DNA from: CAZPDM01 sp964585305
GTDB lineage: Bacteria > Planctomycetota > Uabimicrobiia > Uabimicrobiales > JABWCH01
Length of the DNA stretch: 27,000 nt
Assembly: GCA_964585305.1 (NCBI GenBank)
Contig: CAZPDM010000063.1
Span: 1 to 27,000, forward strand
Direction: 5' to 3'
The notes under the pieces are model-generated. The model saw nothing but the letters and a program-made list of their open reading frames with translations. It searched no databases and was not told the DNA's origin. Position numbers and translations under genes: made by a program. Shown here in pieces: positions 1 to 8,041 of this stretch. Each line of letters opens with the position of its first letter. The stretch's first letter is position 1.

Positions 1-72
1 ACACCTGGAATATTTGCTACACCTGGAATATTTGCTACACCTGGAATATTTGCTATACCTGGAATGTTAGTA
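1..72. repeat. 18-bp in-frame tandem repeat (NIPGVA), runs off left edge
   Basis: Three identical 18-base copies of ACACCTGGAATATTTGCT occupy 1-18, 19-36 and 37-54. A degraded fourth copy is at 55-72. On the minus strand each unit encodes the hexapeptide N-I-P-G-V-A. The array continues past the left edge, so copy number is unknown. Confidence 0.95.
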
Positions 73-1964
73 GAGTCAATATTTGCAGCAGAATTTGTAT
101 ATACAGGTTCAGGAAGAGCTAATGTATTTTTTTCAGATTCTGAAAATTTTATTGTATTTTTTTCATTTCCTTCAGGGACTAATGATGGCCATATATTTTG
201 AACAGCAACAGCTTTCATCTTTGATTTAGGAAGCTTAAACTTTGGAATCAAGATAAAAATATCAATTTTTTCTTTAAGAATTCTTTTGATACTATCCATA
301 TCCTCAATTTTAGGATAAAGCAGATCCAAAACAATACCAAGTAAAATTCCTAAGAATATTCCAAAACAACATCCAGCAACACATACAATTAAATTTCGTA
401 AAAAAACAGATTCTGTTGGCATATAGGCAGGATCAAGAACAATAAAATCTCCTCCACGACGTTCTTCTTTCAAATCGCGAAGTATTCTTACTTGATCACT
501 ATTTTTTATTAAATTTTCATAAGACTTTAAAGCATTGTTATAATCGCGTGTAAGTTCTGCTAATTTCTGTTCTACAACAGGTGTATTTTTAATTCTTTCC
601 TCATAAAATGTTATTTTAGATTGGCTTTCTTTTATTTCTTTTGCTAATTGAGCAATTTTTAAATACTGCTGATACATCAATTTTGTCAATTGTAATAAAT
701 CTGTATCTTCCTTAAATACTACATTTGCTGTATCAAAAATATTATTTTCCAAATCATGGATCTTTTTTTCAAGTTTATCTATTTGGCTTTTTATATCAGA
801 AGGAATTTCACCTTTAAAATTTTCCAATTTTACCCGTTTATTAGATAATTCTGAACGATTGAGAATATATTGCAAATAATTTGCCTTAAGTTTTTTTGCC
901 ATTTCAATACGATCTTTAAAGGCTTTACGCATCTCTAACGAATATTCATAATCTTCTTCAGTTACTTTTTTAGTTGGTTTAGAGGGAGGTTTTAAATATA
1001 TAGAATCAATGCGATTTCTCAAACTTTTCATATTTACTCGAAGACTTTGAATAAAAGGATGTTCTTCTGTATATTCACCTAGAGATTGGCGCAGTTGCTC
1101 TTCCAAATTTTTATATTGTTGTTCTAAAGCCGCTTTTTCTTTCTCTTTTTCTTGAATTTCCTGAGAAATTGTTTCCTCGCCATTTTTTAAACTTGCATCT
1201 GATTTTTTTTGATTGCATTTGCGAGATAATTTGGCCATCATATCATCAATTTTAATTTGAAATTCCTTCGACATCATGCGTTCTTCTTCTTCAGCTTTTG
1301 ATAAGTTTCTTGCTGTGGTATTGAGCATAGCAATATAATTACTTCTTGCGGTGAAATTTCCATTTAGATTTTCTGGAAGCTCCCCAATATGTTGGTATTT
1401 ATATCTGCTAATTTCTTCCTCTAATTTTTGTAAAGTAATCTGAGATTCTTTTACTTTTTTATCCATAAAAGCAAACGCGTTATATATCTGCTGTTTATAT
1501 CTCAAGTTTTCTTCAATAAATAAATTTGCAACTTCATCAGTTACTTTCATAATTTTTTCGGGGTGATCTTCCCCATCATAAGAAATTTGGAATACACTAG
1601 CAAATACTTTCAGCTTAATATTCTGTCGCATAATGCGAATGGCATTTTCAAGAGAAGTCTTTTCAATTTCTTTATAATATAATTCGTATTTTTTAATAAT
1701 TTTAGAAAGCTGATTTCGGCTTAAAACCTGATCTTTAATATTCTCTATCCGCTTTTGAACACTATCATCAATTGTGGTTCTATTATAAGAATCGGGCAAG
1801 CCTTCTGATTTGACCAAAATTAAAGTGTCCGAACGAAAGGTTATTGGTAAATATTTCGTTGCAAATACTGCGGCTGCAGTAAAAATCGCCATGAGCAATA
1901 TAATTATCCACCAATTACGTAATATGATTCGAAAAATATGTTTGGGAGAAAAATCAAAGTCCAT
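1..1964 (-). CDS. Wzz/GumC-like polysaccharide chain-length protein (partial, 3' end off window)
   Basis: The frame is open from an ATG at 1964 to the left edge (about 654 codons) and the stop lies outside the window. An AAGGAT ribosome site sits about 10 bases upstream. The N-terminus (MDFDFSPKHIFRIILRNWW) leads into a first membrane helix near residues 20-36. A long charged, coiled-coil-like middle follows. A second membrane helix (about 280-420) comes after a PTES segment, with a glycine-rich core (GIFLGILLGIVLDLL). This two-helix, coiled-coil layout is that of Wzz/GumC/EpsF chain-length regulators, inner-membrane proteins that set polymer length with a Wza-type channel. The region after the second helix is longer than in simple Wzz proteins and ends in a NIPGVA repeat; no Walker kinase motif is visible before the edge. 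It is third in an operon, 48 bases after the Wza-like gene. Family call firm, exact subfamily uncertain. Confidence 0.85.
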   Translation of the reverse strand, partial: MDFDFSPKHIFRIILRNWWIIILLMAIFTAAAVFATKYLPITFRSDTLILVKSEGLPDSYNRTTIDDSVQKRIENIKDQVLSRNQLSKIIKKYELYYKEIEKTSLENAIRIMRQNIKLKVFASVFQISYDGEDHPEKIMKVTDEVANLFIEENLRYKQQIYNAFAFMDKKVKESQITLQKLEEEISRYKYQHIGELPENLNGNFTARSNYIAMLNTTARNLSKAEEEERMMSKEFQIKIDDMMAKLSRKCNQKKSDASLKNGEETISQEIQEKEKEKAALEQQYKNLEEQLRQSLGEYTEEHPFIQSLRVNMKSLRNRIDSIYLKPPSKPTKKVTEEDYEYSLEMRKAFKDRIEMAKKLKANYLQYILNRSELSNKRVKLENFKGEIPSDIKSQIDKLEKKIHDLENNIFDTANVVFKEDTDLLQLTKLMYQQYLKIAQLAKEIKESQSKITFYEERIKNTPVVEQKLAELTRDYNNALKSYENLIKNSDQVRILRDLKEERRGGDFIVLDPAYMPTESVFLRNLIVCVAGCCFGIFLGILLGIVLDLLYPKIEDMDSIKRILKEKIDIFILIPKFKLPKSKMKAVAVQNIWPSLVPEGNEKNTIKFSESEKNTLALPEPVYTNSAANIDSTNIPGIANIPGVANIPGVANIPG

Positions 1965-2012
1965 ACTTTATGTATCCTTTTTAGTTGTTCAGAGGCCTCC
2001 AAGTGTTTTACC

Positions 2013-2609
2013 TTAAAAGGGAACAGTTGGAACAAAAATCATATCGCCAGGTTGCAAAAAAATATTCTGTTCTACATCTTCTCCAGAAAGATATGTATTC
2101 AAATCAAAACGATAACGAATTTCTTTCCCTGGAACTCTACGAATAACCACAATTTTAGATTTATCAGCAAAAGGGGTAAAACCTCCGCTCAAAATAAGTG
2201 CCTCTAATAAAGTAATATTTTGCCGAGGTGTAATTGTTCCAGTGCGAGGTGTTTCTCCAAATATATAAATTCCCCAATTAGGATTTATTAAAAAAATTTC
2301 TACAATTGGTTGTTGTAAATATTTTTTAAGGTTTTGAGAAACCTCTTGCTGGATTTGTGCTAAGGTTTTTCCTTTTGCTGTCATTTCTCCAATCAAAAGA
2401 AGCCTTATTTTTCCATCTGGGCGTACAGTAACCTCTTGAGTAAGATCGTTTTTTTGCCAAACTACAATTTTTAAGACATCTCCTGGCTGAACAATAAAAG
2501 CTGGTTGTGTTTCTGGTTTTTTTAAAGGGATTTCCCCTTCTGTCTTAACATTTTGACACCCTAGAATAAATAAACTCAATATACATATAATTAGCAAAAA
2601 CTTAAGCAT
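2013..2609 (-). CDS. Wza-like polysaccharide export outer-membrane lipoprotein
   Basis: A 198-residue protein with a lipoprotein signal: hydrophobic residues 3-16 end in ILGC, putting the lipidated Cys at position 18. A Poly_export domain follows (about 38-115, beginning PAFIVQPGDVLKIVVW, with the RPDGKIRLLLIG segment). A SLBB-type domain comes next (about 115-195, including IFGETPRTGTI and the closing LQPGDMIFVP). Proteins of this family form the periplasmic/outer-membrane channel for exported capsule or exopolysaccharide. It is short, like the minimal Wza proteins of exosortase-linked EPS loci. An AAGGAAA ribosome site precedes the ATG. It sits between the PEP-CTERM gene and the chain-length gene, all on the minus strand, and the three are probably co-transcribed. 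Confidence 0.9.
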   Translation of the reverse strand: MLKFLLIICILSLFILGCQNVKTEGEIPLKKPETQPAFIVQPGDVLKIVVWQKNDLTQEVTVRPDGKIRLLLIGEMTAKGKTLAQIQQEVSQNLKKYLQQPIVEIFLINPNWGIYIFGETPRTGTITPRQNITLLEALILSGGFTPFADKSKIVVIRRVPGKEIRYRFDLNTYLSGEDVEQNIFLQPGDMIFVPTVPF

Positions 2610-2640
2610 GAAAAATTTTCCTTTGAATTTTCTTTACAAA

Positions 2641-3213
2641 TTAGCAATCAATATTTTTTTTATTTTTGCGTAAAAAGAGATACCCCACACATAGCAAAAT
2701 TAAGGCAATTGTATTTGGTTCAGGAGTTTCACTAGAATATGTCATAGAATCTAACAAAACAAAAGAATTTGCTAATTGCATAGTACTTGTATCAACGAAA
2801 CTGGATGTTGTTCCTGTAGAAGTAGTAGTTGATGAACTTCCTGTAGGAACCAGACTACCAACACTTGTACTTGTGCTATCATAAGAAATTGGGCTTATTG
2901 TCGAAGTAGAAAATGTAGTAGGAAGACTTGTTGTAGATGTACTTGTTGTTGTAGGTGTACTTGTTGTTGTAGATGTATTTGTTGTTGTAGGTGTATTTGT
3001 TGTAATGCTAGGGGAAGTAGAAAAACTTTCTATATTGCTAATAGTCTCTAATGTAACTCCAACTGTTCCGGTTTCCACAATAGTTGGCTCTGTTGATGTG
3101 CTAGTTTCCGGAGCTGGAGATACAGTATCTGTTGATTCTGTTATAAGATAGGCAAAAGAAGGTGCTGCTAAAAAAAAGATAATGAAAACAAAACAAAAAA
3201 TATATTTTGGCAT
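2641..3213 (-). CDS. PEP-CTERM sorting-signal protein, Ser/Thr-rich
   Basis: 190 residues from the chosen start. It has an N-terminal signal peptide (MPKYIFCFVFIIFFLAAPSFA), a Ser/Thr-rich low-complexity body, and a C-terminal tripartite sorting tail: PEP (in TPEPNTIAL), a hydrophobic helix (IALILLCVGYLFL) and a basic end (RKNKK). This is the PEP-CTERM signal, recognised and cleaved by exosortase, with the mature protein usually glycosylated and put on the cell surface or in an EPS matrix. The frame also opens at an ATG at 3309. That 32-residue extension lies partly inside an inverted-repeat element and would bury the signal peptide, whereas ATG 3213 has GGAG 9 bases upstream. The body has no recognisable enzymatic domain. 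No exosortase gene is in the window. Confidence 0.85.
   Translation of the reverse strand: MPKYIFCFVFIIFFLAAPSFAYLITESTDTVSPAPETSTSTEPTIVETGTVGVTLETISNIESFSTSPSITTNTPTTTNTSTTTSTPTTTSTSTTSLPTTFSTSTISPISYDSTSTSVGSLVPTGSSSTTTSTGTTSSFVDTSTMQLANSFVLLDSMTYSSETPEPNTIALILLCVGYLFLRKNKKNIDC
2939..2992. repeat. 18-bp tandem repeat encoding Thr/Ser/Pro hexapeptides
   Basis: Three near-identical 18-base units (2939-2956, 2957-2974, 2975-2992) of the form GTACTTGTTGTTGTAGGT, with decayed copies on both sides. On the minus strand they encode T/S/P hexapeptides in the PEP-CTERM protein. Confidence 0.85.
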
Positions 3214-3261
3214 ATTATTTCTCCATTGTTTTATTGCGAATATTATTTCTCTAAGTGATCT

Positions 3262-3398
3262 GTCAAAAGTATTTGGACTAAGTGGTTTGTCAACTAAATT
3301 GCTAGACATATTTTCCTTATCCTAGTGTACTAGTCCATGCACGTCAGTGCATGGTAGGAATTAACCCGCCGTTTATAGTTAGTCCAAAAACTTTTGTC
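3262..3398. mobile_element. MITE-like element with 20-bp terminal inverted repeats and an internal hairpin
   Basis: The arms at 3262-3281 (GTCAAAAGTATTTGGACTAA) and 3379-3398 are inverted repeats matching at 18 of 20 positions. They enclose 97 bases. Inside is a perfect 8-bp stem with a 4-base loop at 3335-3354 (CCATGCACGTCAGTGCATGG). No transposase is present and no clear target duplication is visible. It may be a small non-autonomous element or the remnant of an insertion sequence. It lies between lhgO and the PEP-CTERM gene, both minus-strand, so the hairpin could also end lhgO transcription. The left arm overlaps a TTGACA box (minus strand, 3261-3266) pointing at the PEP-CTERM gene, but any -10 box there is poor. 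Confidence 0.5.
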
Positions 3399-3406
3399 TA
3401 TTCATT

Positions 3407-4618
3407 TTAGAGTTGGAATTTTTCTTTACACATATCAACAATTTGCCGCCCAATACAAATCGATGCTGTTGCAGCAGGAGAGGGGGAATTTAAAACATGA
3501 ATCATTCGATGAGTATCTTTGACATAAAAATCATCAATCAAAGCACCATTTGGCCCTACAGCTTGCGCTCGAACACCAGCTTTATATGGAACAACGTCAT
3601 CATCTTTAATATCAGGGATCATCTTTCTTGCACTGTTAAGAAAAGCTCGTTTAAATAACGAACGTGTCATTTCATTGATCCCAATTTTTACAAAACCAAG
3701 AGCCATTTTCCAAAAACCAGGATACATCAAACTATTCGCCATATCACAGAGAGAGAAAGAAGTTTTTGTATATCCTTCTCGTTTAAATGCTAAAACTGCA
3801 TTAGGACCAATTTCAACACCGCCACGAATCATGCGTGTAAAATGGACACCCAAAAATGGTAGATTAGGATCAGGAACAGGATATATCAATCCCTTTACAT
3901 AAAAAGATTTATCATCTTTAAATTTATAGTATTCTCCACGGAAAGGAACAATTCTCATTCCAGGTTCAATTCCCGCCATAATGGCTATCCGATCGGAAAA
4001 TAAACCTGCACAGTTAATTAAATAATTTGTTGTTAAGCTGCTTTTATTTGTTTTTACAATAATATTATTATCATTTACTTTAATTCCAATTACTTTTTCT
4101 GACAGACGAATTTCTCCATTTCGTCCTTTTATAATTTCTGCGTATTTTTCGCATACCTTTTCATAATCAACAATAGAAGTTCCCGGCACCCATAGTCCTT
4201 TGAGTCCTTTTAAATATGGCTCTTTTTCTTTAATTTGCTCAGGCTCTAAAATTTCAACTCCTGTTATACCATTGTCCTCAGCACGTTTTTTCAAGCCATC
4301 CAATCGTGATACTTCGGCTGAATGAGTAGCAATAATAATTTTTCCGGTTTCCTCTAAGGGAAGATGATGCTCTCGGCAAAAAGCCTTAAGCAATTTAACA
4401 CCTTCTACACAAGTCTTAGCTTTAAGTGAACCGGGTTTATAGTATATTCCAGAATGAATGACACCGCTATTATGTGTAGTTTGATGGCGGCCTAGTCCAT
4501 CTTCTTTTTCAACTACTACAACTTTTTTATCGGGAAATCGGTTAGCAAGTTCCATTGCTGTCGCTAAACCAACAATTCCCGCTCCAATAACTAAAAAATC
4601 ATAATTATTTTGATCCAT
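3407..4618 (-). CDS. lhgO: L-2-hydroxyglutarate oxidase/dehydrogenase (FAD-dependent)
   Basis: 403 residues, the usual length. It oxidises L-2-hydroxyglutarate to 2-oxoglutarate, passing electrons to FAD and then to oxygen or membrane quinone. The N-terminus has the dinucleotide-binding motif GAGIVG (12-17) and an acidic end of the second strand (VVVVEKE). The family block HQTTHNSGVIHSGIYYKPGS (about 45-64) is present, as are VPFRGEYY and the C-terminal HVLNSPSPAATAS flavin-binding segment. These blocks separate it from other DAO-fold oxidases such as glycerol-3-phosphate dehydrogenase. An AGGAG site lies 12 bases upstream of the ATG, separated from it by a 14-base palindrome (4619-4632). A near-consensus promoter lies at 4656-4684. 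Confidence 0.92.
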   Translation of the reverse strand: MDQNNYDFLVIGAGIVGLATAMELANRFPDKKVVVVEKEDGLGRHQTTHNSGVIHSGIYYKPGSLKAKTCVEGVKLLKAFCREHHLPLEETGKIIIATHSAEVSRLDGLKKRAEDNGITGVEILEPEQIKEKEPYLKGLKGLWVPGTSIVDYEKVCEKYAEIIKGRNGEIRLSEKVIGIKVNDNNIIVKTNKSSLTTNYLINCAGLFSDRIAIMAGIEPGMRIVPFRGEYYKFKDDKSFYVKGLIYPVPDPNLPFLGVHFTRMIRGGVEIGPNAVLAFKREGYTKTSFSLCDMANSLMYPGFWKMALGFVKIGINEMTRSLFKRAFLNSARKMIPDIKDDDVVPYKAGVRAQAVGPNGALIDDFYVKDTHRMIHVLNSPSPAATASICIGRQIVDMCKEKFQL

Positions 4619-4632
4619 AGTCTTATAAGACT
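4619..4632. repeat. 14-bp perfect palindrome in lhgO leader
   Basis: AGTCTTATAAGACT is perfectly self-complementary and lies between the lhgO ribosome site and its ATG. It could be an operator half-site pair or chance; nothing else supports a role. Confidence 0.3.
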
Positions 4633-4655
4633 CCTTATATTTAAATTTTCTTTAT

Positions 4656-4684
4656 ATAATAAACCGAAAACTCGTTTATGTCAA
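4656..4684 (-). promoter_or_regulatory. Sigma70-type promoter of lhgO
   Basis: On the minus strand TTGACA (4684-4679), a 17-base spacer and TATTAT (4661-4656) form a near-consensus promoter. It is about 40 bases upstream of the lhgO ATG and points into that gene. Confidence 0.75.
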
Positions 4685-4827
4685 ATTATTTTGCTGTAAA
4701 ATACTTTGTTTCTTTCTACTTTCAAATAAGTCAATCATCTGGAATTTGCTTAATTCTTTGCTCAATTAAGATATACGCAAATTATGTAGAAAAATTAGTG
4801 CCAAATCAAAAAAAAACTAATAAACTA

Positions 4828-4856
4828 TTGACAGAAAGATATTCTTGTGATAAAAT
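4828..4856 (+). promoter_or_regulatory. Sigma70-type promoter of hppA
   Basis: TTGACA (4828-4833), a 17-base spacer and TAAAAT (4851-4856), 60 bases before the hppA ATG. With the lhgO promoter it makes a divergent pair about 140 bases apart. Nothing else was recognised in the 297-base intergenic region. Confidence 0.75.
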
Positions 4857-4915
4857 ATTTCAGTCATTTTCGTTCCATTATTGAAACTTAACTATTTGAA
4901 CGACAGGAATTTGGC

Positions 4916-7324
4916 ATGAGTTTTGAATTTTTAGCCCGACATGGCCTTAGTGTTTTAGAACAATGGGCTATTTTGGGTGTTCTTGCTACAGCATTTATCA
5001 GTTTAATTTACGCATGGCTTTTGCGCGGGATTGTAATGCGCAAAGATAAAGGTACTGAGAAAATGCAAGAAGTTTGGTCCGCTATTAAAATCGGAGCCAA
5101 CAGTTATTTAAGTAGCCAATTAAAGAAAATTCTTCCAGCAATGGCTATTTTAACAGTTGTTATGTTTCTCAGTATTTATGTTTTGCCTCCAACTGATGAA
5201 GCGCAAAAAACTATTTTAAATGTTAAAACACTTGAAAACGTTTCCCAAGCTGACAAAAATTATGTTGCGTTATTTGTTGCCATTGGCAGAACCCTTGCTT
5301 TCTTGATGGGTGCCACATTCTCCATCCTAGTTGGTCAATGGGGTATGCGTATGGCTATTGAAGCTAACGTTCGTACAGCAGCAGCCGCACGCCATAATTT
5401 TACAGAAGCCTTAACCATTTCCTACTATGCTGGTACAATTACTGGTATGTTAACCGATGGTTTAGGGCTATTTGGTGGAACACTTATATTTATTATATTT
5501 GGCCGTTCTTCACCCGATGTTTTGATTGGATTTGGTTTTGGCGGTACGCTAATAGCTCTATTCATGCGCGTTGGCGGTGGAATTTATACCAAAGCTGCTG
5601 ATGTTGGTGCTGACCTTGTTGGTAAAGTTGAAAAAAATATTCCTGAAGACGATCCTCGCAATGCTGCAGTAGTCGCCGATTTAGTTGGTGATAATGTTGG
5701 TGATTGCGCTGGTATGGCTGCGGATATTTTTGAAAGCTATGAAGTTACCATCGTTTCCTCTCTAATTTTGGGTATCATTCTTTATATTGCTACCGGCAGC
5801 TTAGTTTGGATTGTATATCCTCTAATGATCCGGGGTATTGGTGTTATTAGTTCTATTCTTGGAACATTCACCGTCCCTATTTGGGAAAGAGTACCAATCC
5901 CATTCTTGCGTGCCAAAGATGCTCAAGAATCTATGTTCCGTTCTTATGAAGTATCCTCCATCAATACAATCGTTTGGGCATTCATTATTGCTCATTACTA
6001 TGCCAACGATTGGCGTCTTGGTATGTTGACTGCTATCGGTGTATTACTTGCTGTAGCTTTCAACCCATTGACAGCATACTTTACAGATACACGACACAAA
6101 CCCGTCAAAGAAGTGGTCAAATCCACAGGCGGCGGCCCAGCAACAACAATTCTATCCGGTTTTTCTCTCGGTATGGAATCCAGCGTTTGGGCAGTTATGC
6201 TTATTTCTGCAAGTTTTGTTTCTGCATGGTTGCTCTATAAAGGTACTCCTGTTGATCCAACCTGGCCAGTAGGAACTGTTACAATTATGATTCTCTATGC
6301 AGTTTCCATGGTCGGTATTGGTATGTTAAGCCATACTGGTAATAACGTTGCTATGGATTCTTACGGTCCAATTACTGATAATGCAAACGGTATTGGCGAA
6401 ATGGCTTGGGGAGATCAAAACGATCCAGAAAACAAAAAAGCCCGTCAAATTTTGGCAGATTTGGATGCTATTGGAAATACAACAAAAGCTATTACTAAAG
6501 GTGTTGCCATTGCTTCTGCTGTTATTGCTGCGGTAAGTTTGTTTGCATCTTATATTGCAGACGTTGCTCACGTACAAGAACAGCTTGTAAAAGCCGGCGA
6601 ACTTGCTAAAGACTTTGTTGTCATTCATTCCATCCGAATTTCAGATACATGTGTATTTATCGGATTCTTATTGGGCGGCGCGTTGCCTTGGCTATTCAGC
6701 GCACTCTCTATTCGATCTGTATCCCGTGGAGCTTATCAAATTGTTCAAGAAGTACGCAATCAATTTAGAACCCCTGGCATTATGGAAGGTACAGTAAAAC
6801 CTGACTATGCTAAAGTTGTTGCTATTTCTACAAAAGCTGCACAAAAAGAATTGATTCCTATTGCTGTTATTTCCATTACTATGCCTCTTATTGTTGGTCT
6901 TGTTCTCGAAGTCGAGGCATTAGGTGGATATTTAGCTGGTTCTATTCTTTGCGGCCAAATGTTAGCAGTATTTATGGCTAATGCTGGCGGTGCTTGGGAT
7001 AATGCGAAGAAATCTGTTGAAGATGAAGAACGCAGTGCAGAAAAGAACACTGGTAAAGGTTCTGAACGCCATAAAGCAAGCGTTGTTGGCGATACAGTAG
7101 GCGATCCTCTCAAAGATACCGCAGGTCCAGCTCTTAACCCAATGATTAAAGTTGTCAACCTAGTCAGCTTAATCGCTGCTCCTCTTATTGTTCAACAATA
7201 TAAGATTGGCAATTGGCGTTGGGCAATCGTTGCTGTTCTATTTATCATCTTTGTTTGGGCTATTCGTGCCAGCAAAAAAGACATCCCTGATGTTGAATCT
7301 ATGATTAAAGAAGACAAGAAATAG
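4916..7324 (+). CDS. hppA: Membrane-bound proton-translocating pyrophosphatase, K+-independent type
   Basis: 802 residues, multi-spanning, in the range of the family and slightly long. It hydrolyses PPi and pumps protons across the membrane. The PPi/Mg site motifs are intact: DVGADLVGKVE from residue 229, then DDPRN and GDNVGDCAGMAAD; also AMDSYGPITDNANGI, and near the C-terminus GGAWDNAKK and GDTVGDPLKDTAGPALNP. The segment GNTTKAITKG (520-529) has Lys at 524, where K+-dependent enzymes carry Ala, and Thr at 527, where they carry Gly; this pair marks the K+-independent H+-pumping branch. An AGGAA site is 7-8 bases before the ATG. A strong promoter precedes it and a terminator follows, so it is probably monocistronic. 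It forms a functional theme with the PPi-phosphofructokinase at 12522. Confidence 0.97.
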   Translation: MSFEFLARHGLSVLEQWAILGVLATAFISLIYAWLLRGIVMRKDKGTEKMQEVWSAIKIGANSYLSSQLKKILPAMAILTVVMFLSIYVLPPTDEAQKTILNVKTLENVSQADKNYVALFVAIGRTLAFLMGATFSILVGQWGMRMAIEANVRTAAAARHNFTEALTISYYAGTITGMLTDGLGLFGGTLIFIIFGRSSPDVLIGFGFGGTLIALFMRVGGGIYTKAADVGADLVGKVEKNIPEDDPRNAAVVADLVGDNVGDCAGMAADIFESYEVTIVSSLILGIILYIATGSLVWIVYPLMIRGIGVISSILGTFTVPIWERVPIPFLRAKDAQESMFRSYEVSSINTIVWAFIIAHYYANDWRLGMLTAIGVLLAVAFNPLTAYFTDTRHKPVKEVVKSTGGGPATTILSGFSLGMESSVWAVMLISASFVSAWLLYKGTPVDPTWPVGTVTIMILYAVSMVGIGMLSHTGNNVAMDSYGPITDNANGIGEMAWGDQNDPENKKARQILADLDAIGNTTKAITKGVAIASAVIAAVSLFASYIADVAHVQEQLVKAGELAKDFVVIHSIRISDTCVFIGFLLGGALPWLFSALSIRSVSRGAYQIVQEVRNQFRTPGIMEGTVKPDYAKVVAISTKAAQKELIPIAVISITMPLIVGLVLEVEALGGYLAGSILCGQMLAVFMANAGGAWDNAKKSVEDEERSAEKNTGKGSERHKASVVGDTVGDPLKDTAGPALNPMIKVVNLVSLIAAPLIVQQYKIGNWRWAIVAVLFIIFVWAIRASKKDIPDVESMIKEDKK

Positions 7325-7347
7325 TCCCTAGCTAAAAGAACTTAAGC

Positions 7348-7398
7348 AAAAAAATAACTCGCTTCCAGTCAATCCCCTGGTAAGCGAGTTATTTTTTT
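7348..7398. terminator. Bidirectional terminator between hppA and the DUF5615 gene
   Basis: AATAACTCGCTT (7353-7364) pairs with AAGCGAGTTATT (7382-7393). It is flanked by an A-run on the left and a T-run on the right, so it can serve both convergent genes. Confidence 0.85.
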
Positions 7399-7402
7399 TA
7401 GT

Positions 7403-7765
7403 CTATGGCAAGTATCGTTGTCTCATTTTTTCTCGTTCTATAATAGAAAATTTTCCAATAAATTCTAAACTTTTTAAATTAAAAAATAGTAACAATAATT
7501 CAGCAGGTTCAGCAGGATAGCGAGGAACCATACGAAAATATATAACACCATTAGGACATGGGAAATGTTGTTTATAAATAAGTTCTCCATAATCACGATC
7601 AAAGGTTAAAATTATTCTTTTTTCTATACAAGCTTTTTCCAAAACTTGCAGATCACTTATCCCTGGAGAATTTTCAGCAATACTAACTATATCATATCCA
7701 AGTTCTCTTAACTTTTTTACACTAGCTAAAGGAAAATTTTCATTAGCAAGAAGTTTTAGTAACAT
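7403..7765 (-). CDS. DUF5615 (PIN-like) toxin of a toxin-antitoxin pair
   Basis: 120 residues from the ATG at 7765. The start LLKLLANENFP matches the DUF5615 N-terminal acidic motif in its ANENFP variant. SIAENSPGISDLQVLEKA and ILTFDRDYGELIY are the other family blocks, with the FDRDYGEL acidic residues expected at the PIN/Mut7-C-like active site. Such proteins are taken to be metal-dependent ribonuclease toxins; this is family inference. The frame opens further at 7852, but the chosen start has AAGGAA about 10 bases upstream and gives a normal length. It overlaps the end of the DUF433 gene by 23 bases, indicating translational coupling. Confidence 0.85.
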   Translation of the reverse strand: MLLKLLANENFPLASVKKLRELGYDIVSIAENSPGISDLQVLEKACIEKRIILTFDRDYGELIYKQHFPCPNGVIYFRMVPRYPAEPAELLLLFFNLKSLEFIGKFSIIEREKMRQRYLP

Positions 7766-8015
7766 TGTGATTAAATTCCTTAGGAATAGAATAAATGTAT
7801 TCTTCTTGTACACATTCAGATAAATATTGAAACATTGCTTGAATACTATCACGAGTTAGAGTAGGATAATTTTCCAGTATTTGCTCTATACTCCAACCTT
7901 GTCCTAAAATTCCAATTAAAAATTCTATAGAAATACGAGTTCCTTTGATTACAGGTTTTCCAACAAGAACATTTGGGTTACAACTAATGTAATCTCTCCA
8001 ATTGATTTGAGACAT
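7743..8015 (-). CDS. DUF433 antitoxin
   Basis: 90 residues. The DUF433 block (about 14-65) reads VLVGKPVIKGTRISIEFLIG, then LGQGWSIEQILENYPTLTRDSIQAM, a winged-helix-like DNA-binding fold. It usually pairs with a DUF5615 gene and represses the pair. AAGGAAA precedes the ATG. Its last codons overlap the toxin start. The final 25 residues, past the domain, probably contact the toxin. Confidence 0.88.
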   Translation of the reverse strand: MSQINWRDYISCNPNVLVGKPVIKGTRISIEFLIGILGQGWSIEQILENYPTLTRDSIQAMFQYLSECVQEEYIYSIPKEFNHNVTKTSC

Positions 8016-8041
8016 TGTATTTCCTTTCTTTAAAAAGAAAT

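Noticed and set aside
1810..2207. Two plus-strand open frames of 68 and 89 codons
   Set aside because: They lie antisense to the Wzz-like and Wza-like genes and show no family features.
2920..3010. CRISPR-like short repeats
   Set aside because: The repeats are directly adjacent, in frame and encode Thr/Ser hexapeptides; there are no spacers.
3214..3309. N-terminal extension of the PEP-CTERM protein from ATG 3309
   Set aside because: It would bury the signal peptide and is encoded partly by the inverted-repeat element; ATG 3213 has a proper ribosome site.
4678..4884. 68-codon open frame between lhgO and hppA
   Set aside because: It starts within the lhgO promoter, contains the hppA promoter, has no ribosome site and has composition like random AT-rich translation.
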